From assembly GCA_004194705.1 (NCBI GenBank), contig SADC01000841.1, positions 434,001 through 498,000 of the forward strand: 64,000 nucleotides of DNA. Reading direction: 5' to 3'. Shown here in pieces: positions 12,700-25,025 of this stretch (within the stretch, counting starts at the first letter, position 1; every line of letters begins with the position of its first letter). Made by a program: the position numbers and the translations under genes. This DNA comes from Ditylenchus dipsaci (taxonomy: Eukaryota > Nematoda > Chromadorea > Rhabditida > Anguinidae). Under the pieces are notes generated by a model, which saw only the letters and a program-made list of their open reading frames with translations, did not search any database and had not been told where the DNA came from.

Positions 12700-15600
12700 C
12701 TAGAGACGAGCCCTTTGCAATCTTAGGAATCTGTTTTTGGTGTGACGCCTTCTCTTAAGGCGAGCAAACTTGGAATCATCGCTTTCATTGGTGTCAGAAG
12801 AAGTGGAAGAAAGCGAAGATTCTTCAGCAGCCGGGTCTGGTTGTGGGCCTATGCAAAGGCAGGTCTTTCGGCAGAATAGGAACCTGCAAATTACATACTC
12901 ATTTACAACTGCCTTATTTCATATGAACCAGGATGTTGTTTTATTTGAGGCACAGGCATACTTACATGGTTGCTCTGTGAGAGGTGCATAAACCAGCACG
13001 TGCCCATTCCCCACACCTAAACAAGTCATTTTGTAATGTAAACACAAACTACTAAACTTACAATTCAGGACCCCTTTCATCGGTTTCCACTGAGCAATTC
13101 ATCTCAAATGGCTTCCCTGCAAATGCACACCACTCTCTAACATCGTTTCACAAATGTGCAAATACTTACACTTTTGTTTGGTGGAAGCATCAACCCGTTT
13201 GATTGGAAGGCTATTGAGCAGTAATGCTAGAACATTGCATACTTTAGTTATTTATTACTCAAGTAAACCTACAATCTTTTGTGTTACTTGGTGACTCAAC
13301 AATATCGTGTTGTTGCAAATTATTGTTGTCTAAGCTCTGTGTATTGTTTGTGGATGCAGGGGCAGCAGTTAATCCATCGTAACCAACAGCTTCTTCTGGC
13401 TCTAAATACATCCACATTACAGCATGGTTTGAGCAAGCTAGAAAAAAGAAGGCTTACTAATTGGCTGACTGGGGGGAGATGCATCAGCTGAAGATTCTAA
13501 AACATAGTTACATAAATTATTCTTGAAACAAAAAAGAGTATTGTTATGTTTGGGATGTTTGTGAGTGAGAGAAATTTATTAAAAATAGTTATAACTGGTG
13601 ACAAATAACTTCGTGGACAACTTTTGAGCTCACTTTTTAAAAAAATTTAACGATGAGAAAATTCCAAAAATAAGTTTTGTAGCCCTGAATCTCCTCTTCC
13701 AAACGGCATATTGCTTTCAGCTTTATTATTTTAGATAAGTCACCATTTGGCGGGTCCAGGCCGTTTCATCGCCACGATTTTCGTCGCCCACAATTTTCGT
13801 CACCCATAATTTTCGTCGCCGCAATTTTTGTCGCTCACAATTTTCGTCACCCATAATTTTCGTCGCTACAATTTTCGTCGCTCACAATTTTCGTCGCCCA
13901 CAATTTTCGTCGCCGGCATATTTTCGGCAAGCTTTAGCCTTTTTACGCGCAAAATATTGTGCGAGTGGAGCCAGAAGTCGAGCTAGAGTGGGTCAATTCC
14001 ACGCGCAGTGACAAAAGCAAGCCGATTTATCATAGAGCACTTTAACTCAAGGCAAAAAATATGCCGGCGACGAAAATTGTTGGTGACGAAACGGCTTGGA
14101 CCCCATTTGGCTCCAAACACTTGTCTGGTCATTTTGAGAAGGTTACCAACAATTTTATCACTTTAACTGGTCAAATGTTTCATTGAATTTTGAGCATCAC
14201 TACAAAATTTTATCACCTTGTTGTAGCGCAGATCAAGAGCTACAAAACCCATATTACAGAGTGATTTTTGAATATCTGATGGTTGAGATATGTCCTTTTG
14301 GAATAAATCAATTTCTTGAAAAAATGACCAAAATCCGAGAAATTGGCAAAAACTTTCATTTTGGTAATTTTTTCAAGAAATTGATTTTTCCCAAAAGGCC
14401 ATATCTCAACACTCAGATTTTAAAAAGTGAGCTCAAAAGTTGTCCACGAACTTATTTGTCACCAGTTACTAAAACAAATAATTAGTATTACCGGTGTGAC
14501 CCCATATCCGGACGGTTCAATTCCAGGTGGACTGCCAACTGAGTTTTGTTTGGCCACCAATCTATGGGTGGTGTTAGGTGTTGTTAGTTTAGTGTGACTG
14601 ATAGTGGCTGCTATATTATTATGATTCAGTTGGTTATTTACTGAAGGAGTTCCATAAGTAGGCAATTGGATGAGCATCACTTTAGTAGGGTCTGGCTGGA
14701 CTACATCGTAGACTGCATGTGTCACCAACATTGCTGTTGTAGGGTTGTGGTCCCGGTTAAGAGTTGTGTTAACTAGTGCTGAGGTCACAGGGGTTGTTGT
14801 TAAGTGTGGATGTAAGTAAGAGGGTGGTAGTGTTGTAGAGGCTGGGTTAGCTATATGTTACATATTACTACTAGTTAGTTTAGTCAACAAAACAATGGGT
14901 TAGATTCAGATTCTTCTGCAAAAATTATATCACAAACCTGGTTTTATAGGCGCTTTCGAATTACCTTCTGGAGATTTCTCATAAGAGTTACCTAAATTGG
15001 CGAGTAAATTAGTAAAGTTAATAAACTTCGTTCACATTCAAAACGAACCTTGATTAATCTTCCACCCCTCGCCTTGATTTGTAGCTGCAGGTGTAGATAC
15101 ATGCTCCACTGCTGCAGGAGCCGGGCTTAGATGACTGCTGTCTAATACCTCGCCGCCGTTTGTGTCAGAGCCTGCAGTATCTTGAGGAGCAGTGTTAACA
15201 GTATCATTTACACTCGGCTGCTCTGATTTGGCTTCTGGAATAACTGCAATGGCAGGCCCGGAATCCGTCTCCTGGCCTTTAGATGCTTTAGCCTCTTTTG
15301 CAGATCCTGGTGCTGCAGAGACATCTACTTGACCCACTGGCTTAGCTGGCAGTTCTACAGAACTAGGCATGACAGTAGTAGCTGTAATGGACTCTACACT
15401 GTTGTATGTTTCAGGTGCTTTTGTATCAGATTGCTCTGATGTGATCTCTTCTTGAGGGAGAACATCAGCACCTGGTTGATTGGCTACTATGGCTGGACTG
15501 CTAGCAGAGGAATCAGTAGCGGCTAGAGATGTTGATTCAGGGGATGGCACTGCAGAGGACTCGTTGGTGCTAGATGTAGCCTGAGATTCAGCCTGAGATC

Positions 15601-18600
15601 CACTTGCAGGGTGCTGGCTGTTAGCATCAGGGACAGCAGCAGCTGAAACACTGGCATACTCTTCTGCCTTATCTGAGACTGTAACACCAGCTGGCTTTTC
15701 TGGAGCAGTTGGCTGAGCAGCGACAAGTTCTGCTGGAATAGCTGGCACTGCGGGCTTCTCTGCAACCGCAGAAGCTGTTTGGTCTGAACTAACTGGCTTT
15801 TCCAACTCTGTAGGCTGTGCAGATGAAGATTGTTCTGTTATGGAAGAAACAGTCTGCAATACAGGCGCTGAAGCCGAAGGTTTATCGGAAGCAGTTGTCT
15901 GTTCTACACTACTTGGATAAGGGGTTTTTTCTGCAACAATTGGTGATACAATAGTAGCAGGCTGCTCTGAAGCGGGTTGTTCTGGCTGCAAGGCTTCAAC
16001 TGCTTTGTTAGCTGCATGTTGTAATAGTTGGGCAGTAGTTGTTGTGGAAGCGGTAGAGGCGGTTTCAACTACTACTTCTGCACTACTAGCTACAGCCTTG
16101 TTAGATGGCTTGCTCTCAGGTCTGTCATCTCCCACACTTCCACTGTATTCACTAGAAGCAGGCACTGAATTACTTGCTGCAGCTGCTGCTTCTGTTGCAG
16201 TAGACTCTGGCCTTGTGGCTGAACAACAGCTTCTGGGGCTTTAGGAGCTACTGTCTCTGGTGCAGCTGGTGCTTGTTCTGAACTCTGAACAACTTCGGAA
16301 TAGCGCTTGCTGAGGCATTAGAGACAGCTGGGCTTGCTTGTACAGCTACTTCTACTCCTTTGGGTTGCTCAGAAGGAGCAGCATTTCCAGAGTAGTCGCT
16401 TTTGTCCTCTACTTTACTCTCAGTAGGACTGTTTGTTTTTGTTGTCTCAACTGGCACTGGAGCTTGAGTGGTTGCTGCAGGAATGGCTTCTAAGCTTGTT
16501 TTGACTGGCTCATCAGCAGCTGAAGCAGCAGCAGAACCGTTTACAGCAGATGAAGCATAGATAGCTGCTTCTGGTTGACTAGCTGCTGGTGTTAGATTAG
16601 AACCTTCAGTAGCTGCAGCTGCTTGACTGTTTGGCAAAGAAGTAGCGGCTGAAGTTGTTGTCTCTTGGACCACAGATACTTGACTACTAACAGCAGCACC
16701 TGCCTGCTGCTCAATGCCAACAATCTCTACTGGCTTAGTGATTTCAGCAGATGCTGGTGAAGAACTCTCCACCGAAGCTACCTCATATGCCAAAGACTCA
16801 GGAGATGATAAACCTGCGGAGATTGGTTTTGCGGCTGAAGAGTCCACTGTTCCTAATGCACTTCTGCTGAAGCAGCTTTAGGAGAGTCTGATGACACTTC
16901 AGATGCATTGCTTTTAATAACTTCAGACAGAGGTGCTATTGAGCTGCTGGCAGCGGCAGCTGTGGTGACTTCAACAACTACAGTGGTTGCAGCCGCCTCT
17001 GAGGAGGAAAAAGCTGGAGAGCTGGGCTCACTAGATGGAGGTAGAGTGCCATATGTTTCTGCCTTGTTCAGATCTAGAGTTGAGTGGTCGGTAGTTTCTT
17101 CTACTTCCTTTTCTGCCGAAGATTCTGAGGATGTGGCAGGAACAGATTGTGCCTTTTCTTGACTGGCAGCAGCAGATGATTGTGGCACGGTTTCATAACT
17201 ACTACCCTTACTGCTTTGGTCTTGTGGTATAGAAGCATTTGCACTTGGAAGATGCTGCTCCGATACTGCAGCTGAAACATTGCTAGATGCTGATATGTTC
17301 GCTACTGGAGCTGCACTGTCTGCAGCGGCAATAGAAGCTGGGCTATCCACTATATTATTGCTCTGCACTATGCTCATGGACACTGCTGCAGTTGTGGGTG
17401 CTGTGACAGGGGCATTGTCTGCTTTAATTTTGATATTTAAAAGAAACTTCTAGAAACTATTCTCAAAATCGAGAACAGACTGTATAACGTCCTCTACACA
17501 CCCTCTAATTCAAAATTGCGTTTTTTGTAATTGTGTTCAACCAGGGTACGTAATTGTATTTTGTAAAAAATTTTGTACTTGTTTGAAGTTTTAAATCAAA
17601 ATTTTTTGTGTTCGAAAATCAATAAACATTGCATAAAATGGTATTCTTGACGAAAAATGACCAAATTGTAATTTATTTGGCCAAATGCACCTTTTTCAAA
17701 ATTTTGATTTATTTACCCTGGTTCTAATCTAATTCGAAAAAACGCTCGAAAAAATTGGCTCCGGGCGCCGACCCGGGCGCCTTGCCTACTTGAAATCGGC
17801 GCCGGGCGCCGGCACCGGCGCTTTTTGAAAATCGCCGCTGGCGCCGGCGCCACGATGGCGCCGGCTCCTAAGAAGTAGCGGCGCAGGGGTTTATACTATG
17901 TATTTGACGCTAAAATTTCTGCTTGCTGCCACCAGGATCTAAGTTACATGCGTCTAACACCAAACAACATACTGTTAAAACTTTTAAATGGCATAAATAT
18001 TGAAAAATCCAGTACTGCAGCTTGTACTCGGCGCCGGCGCCGATATAAGAAGGCGCTGAGCACCGGCGCCGGCATGAAAGGGGCGCCCTAAAGTGGTGAA
18101 ATTTCGCTTGGCGCCGGTGTCAGGCGCCGGCGCCCGGAGTCGGTGCCCGTGCAGGTATGATTGTGAGTAGAACATACTTGCCATTAAATAAATTGGATAA
18201 TAATACAATTTTAAATGAAAATGCCTCTAACCTGCAGTCTGATATGTTTCACTTGCTGGTTTAGTTTCTTTGTTAGCTTCGGAAGTAGCAGAAGCAACTG
18301 CTTGCAAACTAGCAGGGGCTTGAGGCGACTCAGGTGTTGTTGGCAGAGGCACACTCAACACTGCTGATTCTGCTACAAACTTTTTGTAAATATATAATGT
18401 TGTCATCAAAGACTTACGTTTGGCAATGTTGCCATAAGCATTTTCCTCAGCCTTCTCTGGGTGCACCTCACCGCTTACTTTGCTTGGTTTGCTGCTGGCA
18501 TTCACTTAAATGAATAATTAAACACCAACTCAAGTGTATAAAGTTGTTCAGCCATTTAACACTCCATTTTTCAGAGAGTGGTTTTAATATAATTCCAAGC

Positions 18601-20636
18601 TAAAAATCCAAACTACCGTATTTTCTTTGCAATTATCTCCCCTCGTTGCCTCTAAATATCCTACATCTCAGATCTGTTTATTGCGCTTTCTTAATTATTA
18701 CCAGCTCAGCCGATTTCACTTTTTAATATTTTGGTTGAGCAAAAATCTTAAAACTATCCTATTTTCAGGGGTTGAAAGTCAATGACCCCAGTAATTAATT
18801 GAGAATATACGGCGCTAGTAGCGAATACCCCCCCCCCAAGAATCCGACCTTTCAAAAATTGCTGTAACTACCCTTTGGAACAACAAGTTTAGGATTAGCC
18901 CTTAGGTTTGGGGGTAGGCCAGCGTACGGAAGTTGTGACTAATAACTGCGTTACGCACTTTTTCTGGGTCTGGAACATAAATTTGGGTACTTTTTACTTA
19001 AGTTAAACTAGCTTTAAGGACATGGGGTTAAGCAAACACTTCGTGTTTAAAGTAGTGCTAGAGGCTTCTTCGAAGCCTCGGGTTTGACAGATAACAGGTG
19101 TCTTTGTAACAGCTATTTCTGGTAACAGGTAAAAGTCGGGTAACAGGTATTTTTGTAACAGGTATTTCATGGTAACAGATATTTTATGGTAACAGGTATT
19201 CAAATAACAGGTATTTCTGGTGACAGGTACTTTCGGAAACAGGTACAGGGTGTATATTCAGTAAAAGGTATTGAGGTGGATATGTACAAATTCAAGAAAT
19301 ACCTTCCCGATGCATTGGGTTTGCTGAAAAAATCGGAAATTTAGTTTTGACAAACTGAATTTGCCACACTATTTCCCATATCATAGCCAGCTTTGTTTAC
19401 AATTAAATGAAAATTTTAATTTTTCAGGCTATCCAGGTGGATCCACCTGGCCAGGTGGTACCTACCCAGGTATCGGGGTTTTGGTGTGGAAAATCGAGAA
19501 CTTTGTCTTAATAAACCCAATTCCACACACAATTTAAAATATGATAGGACGTTTGTTTTTCGAATTTTAAATTTTTTATTTTTCAAGCCATCCAGGTGGA
19601 TCCACCTGACCAGGAGGTACCTACCCCGATTTTGTGGTTTTGGTAACAAAAATCGGGTATTTGGTCTTAAATAACTTAATTCCCCACAACATTTTTCATA
19701 TGATAGCATGGTTTGTTTTTGATTTTGACAAAAAAAAATATTAGGTTTTTTTATAGGTGGATATCCACCTGACCAGGTGGTGCCCACCCAGGTTTCGAGG
19801 TTTTGGTGTGGAAAATCAAGAATTTAGTCTTAACAAACCCAACTCTCCACACGATTTTACATAAGATGGGTATGTTTTTTCTTATTTAAAAGAAAATTTA
19901 ATTTTCAGGCCAGCCATGTGGATATCTACCTGGCCAGGTAGTGCCCACCAGGTTTCGGGGTTTTGGTGTGAAAAATCGCAAATGGCCTGTGCTGGATTTT
20001 GGCCATACCTCAATTTTCTAATTGTATCACCGTTTTGAAGCCCTTGAAATTTGGGTAGGGGCTATCGAAGATAGCTTGCAACAAAATTGGCAAAAAAAAC
20101 CACGGCTCCATATATTAAAATTCGAAAGAAAATTTTGAAAAAATCGCGAAAATTCGAGGTCCAAAAAGGCCGATTTTTGGGCTGAGTACCGAGTTTGTCT
20201 CCATAAAAAACTTTTTTTGTGAATTTTTTTATTTTCAACATCTTATACCAAAATGACCCCTATATTATGTAGTTTTAACCTACTAAAATGTGAAACCGGC
20301 GCACTCTGGCCAAACCCCAACTTTCTAAATTGAGAAAGTCAAAAAAATTGGCCAAAACCCAAATCAATTTTCCAAAATTTTTAAAAAGGCCCGGAAAGAG
20401 TATTCGCTACTAGAGTCGAATATACGGTATATTTGTAATTTCTCTAAAATTTTTAAACAACAAGCCAAGTATAAGAAGAGCTACAAACCTGCGGCATTAG
20501 AGGTAGAGTCTGATTGGCTATTGTTAGGAGCAACATCATATTGGGCATCTACAAGCTGCTGCTGCTGCATTGAACATAATAACAATACTACTGTTGCAAA
20601 TATCTTTAAAATAGTGTGTGGACGGCTTTTGATCAT
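12700..20636 (-). CDS. Secreted mucin-like Ser/Ala/Thr-rich protein with C-terminal ShKT domain
   Basis: Eleven exons: 20489-20636, 18418-18504, 18232-18372, 15049-17418, 14938-14991, 14492-14850, 13269-13496, 13170-13210, 13062-13116, 12966-13016, 12700-12883. Exon 1 encodes a signal peptide (ILKIFATVVLLLCS, then VDAQ). The 2.4-kb exon encodes about 790 residues rich in Ser, Ala, Thr, Pro and Glu, likely heavily O-glycosylated. The last three exons build a six-cysteine domain: NCSVETD, ELCGEWA, GLCTSH, FCRKTCLC. The Cys spacing plus Trp and the run before CRKTC fit ShKT (SXC). A basic tail (KFARLKRRRHTKNRF) ends the protein. Known nematode surface-coat mucins pair such modules; a role at the cuticle or host interface is inference. 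Single-base gaps interrupt it near 16850, 16294, 16210 and 13445, and one is inferred in the exon at 14492; adding one base at each gives consistent phase throughout. The AATAG acceptor of exon 8 is weak. Confidence 0.85.
13594..14467. repeat. Long hairpin element, copy of 38862-39654, split by an insertion
   Basis: The ends are ACTGGTGACAAATAAC and its near-complement TTATTTGTCACCAGT. Both arms run inward through GGACAACTTTTGAGCTCAC and match the copy at 38862-39654 almost throughout. The left arm is interrupted by the element at 13752-14103. The whole structure sits in an intron of the mucin-ShKT gene. Confidence 0.85.
13752..14103. mobile_element. Nonautonomous hAT-like element with perfect 8-bp target duplication
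   Basis: The 352-bp element starts GGGTCCAGGCCGTTTC and ends GAAACGGCTTGGACCC (terminal inverted repeats). CATTTGGC is found directly on both sides (13744-13751 and 14104-14111). The empty site is visible in the sister hairpin at 38862-39654 as CACCATTTGGCTCCAAAC, which proves insertion. Its left half is a tandem array of a ~16-bp word (TTTTCGTCGCCCACAA with variants). An 8-bp duplication fits hAT, P or Merlin type elements. No coding capacity. Confidence 0.9.
17540..17725. repeat. Miniature element with CCAGGGTACGTAA ends
   Basis: The left end CCAGGGTACGTAATTGTA and right end TTTACCCTGG are inverted. The interior matches 56204-56412 and parts of 23270-23420 and 24350-24480 (for example AAAAATCAATAAACATTGCATAAAATGG). 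It sits in the mucin intron between 17418 and 18232. Confidence 0.6.
17755..18165. repeat. GC-rich GGCGCC word array in inverted arms
   Basis: Two GC-rich blocks (about 17755-17880 and 18025-18150) are built from GGCGCCGG-type words and flank an AT-rich spacer in the same mucin intron. They stand out sharply from the AT-rich background. A looser relative, made of CCGGATCTGGCTCCCGG words, lies at 45000-45170. Confidence 0.6.
18800..18965. repeat. Diverged repeat, inverted copy at 25750-25925
   Basis: CTACCCTTTGGAACAACAAG, followed by TTTAGGATTAGCCCTTAGG and a GGCCAGCGTACGG word, reappears in reverse complement at 25800-25860. Both copies carry a GGGGG..TATAC.AGCGCC-type end. Confidence 0.6.
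19100..19990. repeat. Two degenerate word arrays: GGTAACAGGTATTT and CCAGGTGGATCCACC
   Basis: From 19100 to 19240 a ~18-bp unit GGTAACAGGTATTTCT repeats. From about 19265 to 19990 four ~150-bp blocks repeat, each with an A/T-rich part (AATTTAGTCTTAACAAACCCAA) and a palindromic CAGGTGGATCCACCTGGCC core. They fill the first mucin intron. The GGTACC/CAGGTGG words return at 51590-52090, 61890-61990 and 63530-64000. Confidence 0.7.
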
Positions 20637-22970
20637 TTGCACCTGTAAAACAAAAAAATTGAAAATTTTATTTTTCAAAGTCAATGATCCGAGAGGTGCA
20701 GATATGAGGAATTCATTAAGTGTAAAATTACAAAATTTCTCCTTTTAATTCGACTTTCACCAACTAAAAAGTCATGCGAGACCGATTTGAAGGCTCAACA
20801 AAGTGTGTCGCTATAAAATGTAAATGTTATTTTATAAACTTGTAGATCGAGATTTATTGTTGGATTGTGTGATTCATCACAAATAAAACGACAAAAGACT
20901 GCGCTGAAACACGAACAGCTCCAGACAAGGTGGATTACGAAAAAACAACATCACTAAAATAGATGAGGAACTAAAAGCACAAGATTTTATCTAGCAACAA
21001 TAATTCTCTAGTAGCAATTCCTTACAATTTCTGCTACGGTGCGAAAACATTTTTGTTTTAAAGTAGCTGACTATTTTGTAAAAGAAGAATCGAAACCAAT
21101 ACCAAAAAGAGTATTTAAGCGAAGTGAGTAAAATTTGGTTGATTTTCACTTTTCACCTGCTGTGGAATGCTTATCTCAATTGGGTCATCACCGGGATATG
21201 CATTTCAGATTAAAAAGTGAAGAATTTAGATGGCCTCAATAATCTTGTTTTCCTTTGTTCAGGAATAATAAGAAGAACAGCTATATCTATATATTTTTCA
21301 TTATTTAAAATTTAACAGAGGATCACAAAAAGGAAATAGATCAATATGAAAAAAACAGATTTTACTTATTCCGTCTTTCAGGTGGTCACACATGCAAAGA
21401 ATCTGTAATGGATTCCAACATTTATTTTTACCCCCTCCCTTTCAAATAAAACTGGAGGGTGTCTTCGGTCACAATTTTTCCGAAAAAAACTGGAGAAAAA
21501 TCTTTTGGATGTGTGTGCCCACGCCAATAATCCCGATTTCGAATGTTTGAAGTCCCGAGCACGAACGAAATCAATCTTATTTTGATAGTCGTTTCGATTA
21601 TTTTCGGTGTTTTTTATCATTCAAATCATTCAAGCCTGGGATTTTAAACATTTAAAGCTGTGCTAATTAGCGTAACCTAAGCCTTTTGAAAATGAAAGGC
21701 TTCAAAAGGCTCATAGGCATAAGTAAGTGAACAAAGTAAACTCAACAAAGTAAACTCAAAGTATGAAGTCAATGATACTGTGAGATTACGGCATTAAGCA
21801 TAAGTAAAAGTTACATGGATGAAGGTATAGCGCCGTTTTTCCAAATTTTTTAATTTTATTTTTTTTCCAGTTTTGATTTACGAGCACTGTTTTAGACTCA
21901 AAGATGTTTTTATTTTTTGGGTTTTTAGATTTAAAAACAGATAAGACTAATCTTTTTAGTGTCCTCCTAAAACACCATGTTATTTAAATAAATAAGCAGA
22001 AAGTTCGGCCCTATCCCTCAATGGGTACCGATTTTCAAGCTTGGTCCACCCTGTTGTTTTTTTTTGTAATTTTAAAGGCTTATGCAAGTATAAATAGGCC
22101 AGCGTATATTATGGCAGTCTTAGTCATGTTTCTGAAAGTTAAAAAAAAGTAACAAAAAATGTTTTAATCCGTCCTAAAATACACTGGCCTACCCTTGCCT
22201 CAGCCTGAAAAAATAACCGTGAAGCCAAGTCAAATAGGGGTAAGAATCTCAAAGGCTTTGTTTGTTGAACATCGCTAATTTATAATTGTATGCGAAAAAG
22301 AAGACAAACATTTTTACAAAAATAAGTGACTTTAAAAAAATTTAGGGTCTCTAAGTACCCTAAGTATTTTTCTGGGTGGCTTACTTTATAACACCCCGCC
22401 CCCTTTCCATCCTCAAGGAAACAAATCCAACAGCGACTTAAAAATTTTCCAAAATGTGTGACTGAGCCTTTGAAACACGTTGTCAACATGTAAAATATGC
22501 TAAAGCACCGAAAGACAAATTTTAGGTTATTTTAGTAGGACACCAGAAAATTCATTTTTAGCCTCTAAATATTTGAAAGAAGAGAGTTTAAAAGGCGCCC
22601 AGAATTTTTTTTGTTATGTTCAAGCCTAAAGAAGCTATTTGAGGGTTTTTATTGAGAGCATCGAAAACATAAAAAAATGGTTGAGAAAGGATTTTTAGAA
22701 TGTTTCCGAACTTTTAGCACGAAAAAAATATCCAATGTTGCGTAATTGCAAAAACAATACACTTTCCTGCAAAGCAAAAACTCTTAAATCCCAACAGCAA
22801 GAATTTTTTTTCAGATAACATCTTTTTATAAAAAGAGCTATTCCGAAAAGTCACTAATACTCAAAATGAACACATCCAAAAAAGATGTTTTGTAGAGCGA
22901 TTAAAAAAACGACCCTAGTATAGAATACCACCTCCTCCAAACTTATGCCTTTTAAAACTTAAAGTGATTT
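20637..22970. other. AT-rich intergenic region, no gene seen
   Basis: This is the start of the ~13.8-kb gene-free stretch between the mucin gene (5' end at 20636) and the gene at 34460. Open frames are short and show no domains. Diverged repeat words occur (AGGCCAGCGTATATTATGG near 22095; CACTGGCCTACCCTTGCC near 22182, also near 29446). The mucin promoter should lie within the first few hundred bases; I see no clear TATA box. Confidence 0.4.
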
Positions 22971-23616
22971 CACTATTAGGGGTGGAAATTTGACATGAAA
23001 CTCCCGACTTTTCGAGTCTCCAGAAATTTTTTTAACGAGATCAAAAACTTTTTCTCGCAAAGTTGCTCCATGCACATGTTCCCAGCGAATAAGAAAAATT
23101 ACATGTAAATTAGAAGATTTTTTTTGATTTGGTCTCCCCCTTGGTCTCTGGGGTCGAAGGGGGGGGGGGGTACACATCGAGATTGAACTCTCAGGCTCAA
23201 ATTTACCAGGGTGCACACCCAATTTTATTAATCCACTTTTAGCAGGGCCCCGAATCGTCCTTTTTAAAAGATTTGTCCTTTTTTGGCACCCCAAATATTT
23301 TTTTATCAAAATCTTTTTTTCGTTAAAAAATGGCAACAAGCACTGGATAAAATGACCCTTTCACTTCAAAAACAGTCAAAATGTCCTTTTTTATCCAAAT
23401 GTCCTTTTTTAGAAATTTTTCATTCGGAGCCCTGACTTTTAGCGGGTTAACTCACTTGTAGGGCCAGAAAGTATCAAGCAATCGATTGGAATTATTTCCA
23501 GTACTGCTTTGCTGTCAACAACCACCTTAACCCATTTTTAGCCGAATTTTCCAAAAAATATTTACTTTTTACTGGTTTGGGCCCCTACTCGATTTCAGTT
23601 ACTGAGACGCAGTTAA

Positions 23617-25025
23617 AGGGGCATGCTCGCGCCCGATGCAATAATTCTTGCATTTTAAATTCGCGGGTACCAGGCACGCCAGAGATTTTGAATTTCAAAA
23701 TAAAATTGTAAAATCATTTTGAGTTCTGTGCTTTGATCTTTCGTGACTTGTCGGTGATTTTTGCTCTCATTTTACGCTTGATTTTCTTACTGTCTGACTG
23801 TTTTGGTTTTAGCGTCAAAGAGTCTCGTGTGATCAGGTGGTAATTTTCGCGCATGCTCACGTTCTTCCATCGATCTTGTTGCTTGTATTAGATAAGTTTT
23901 ATTTATTTTGTGCGCCGTCATTTTCTTTTTCCTTGTTCTGTCTTTCAGGTGTCTATTTGGAGGTCTCAAGAAGGGAGGACATCGGCAGTGGTTATATTTA
24001 TGATTTTAGGTTCTCTCCTCAGGTATTGTTAGACGTTTTTAAACAAAATCACGCTGCGACTGCACATATCCTGTCAAAGTCTCTTATAAAAGTGAATAAA
24101 TATAGCAGGCAACCATTTACCTAGTGATTTTTGACTTTGTCAGCCTGTATGTGGTCGAGGTGTCACTTTCTATGTGCCTTCATGCTCCATTCCATGGCAG
24201 TATGGCTAGGCCCTTGTAACATATCTGTCGGAGCGCGTCAACTTTTCTGAAGAGGCTGCCTAGCGAAAGTGTTCATTCCGCTGGGTTCTATATCTCTATT
24301 TTTCAGGTTCAACCGACAATTGGGGCTTCATAGCATTTTGGTAGCACTTTTTAAATAGATTTGTACTTTTATTGGGACCCCAAATTAACATATTAGTCAC
24401 ATTTTTTTGCTTCAAAATGGTAATAAGCACTGGATGAAAGATCTTTTCCCTTCAAAAGTAGTCAAATGTACTTTTTTCTGTAACTTTCTGTTCCCGCTCC
24501 TGAATTACAACCATCGTCAGGATGCTCCACTAGGTTCATACCATGAACCAATCCATCAATTGCGCTTTTCGTCTTCTAGAGTTAAATACGATTTTTTTGC
24601 CCGAATTCAATTAAAAATAATGAACAATTGTCGGCTGACAAATTCCACTAATAATGAAAAATGCCTGGTAGCCGTTCTGGTCTATACGGCTCGTTCATCC
24701 CTCCGGATTACATTTTGACTACTTTTGAAGGGAAAAAGATCTTTCATCCAGTGCTTATTACCATTTTGAAGCAAAAAAATGTGACTAATATGTTAATTTG
24801 GGGTCCCAAGAAAAGTACACTCTTTGACGCTAAAACCAAAACAGTCAGACAGTAAGAAAATCAAGTGTAAAATGAGAGCAAAAATCACCGACAAGTCACG
24901 AAAGATCAAAGCACAGAACTCAAAATGATTTCACAATTTTATTTTGAAATTCAAAATCTCTGGCGTGCTTGGTACCCGCGAGTTTAAAATGCAAGAATTA
25001 TTGCATCGGGCGCGAGCATGCCCCT
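23617..25025. mobile_element. TTAA-flanked element with ~210-bp inverted repeats
   Basis: It begins TTAA|AGGGGCATGCTCGCGCC and ends GGCGCGAGCATGCCCCT|TTAA. The arms (23617-23823 and 24822-25025) are nearly identical inverted copies. TTAA duplication and AGG start fit piggyBac- or Kolobok-type mobilisation. Between the arms are an open frame (about 23837-24124, ending NKYSRQPFT) with an apparent intron-like TTTCAG|GTG boundary and a second inverted repeat at 24350-24830. The frame matches no family I know; it may be captured host sequence or chance. Confidence 0.8.
24350..24830. repeat. Innermost inverted repeat nested in 23617-25025
   Basis: The left arm (about 24350-24480: GGGACCCCAAATTAACATA, then AAGCACTGGATGAAAGATC) pairs with the right arm (24715-24830). 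The words match the CCAGGGTACGTAA family of 17540 and 56204, so a third element is nested inside two others. Confidence 0.7.

Noticed and set aside
15523..17162. Open frames in other phases and on the plus strand over the mucin exon
   Set aside because: They are by-products of the skewed Ser/Ala codon use of the real minus-strand exon.
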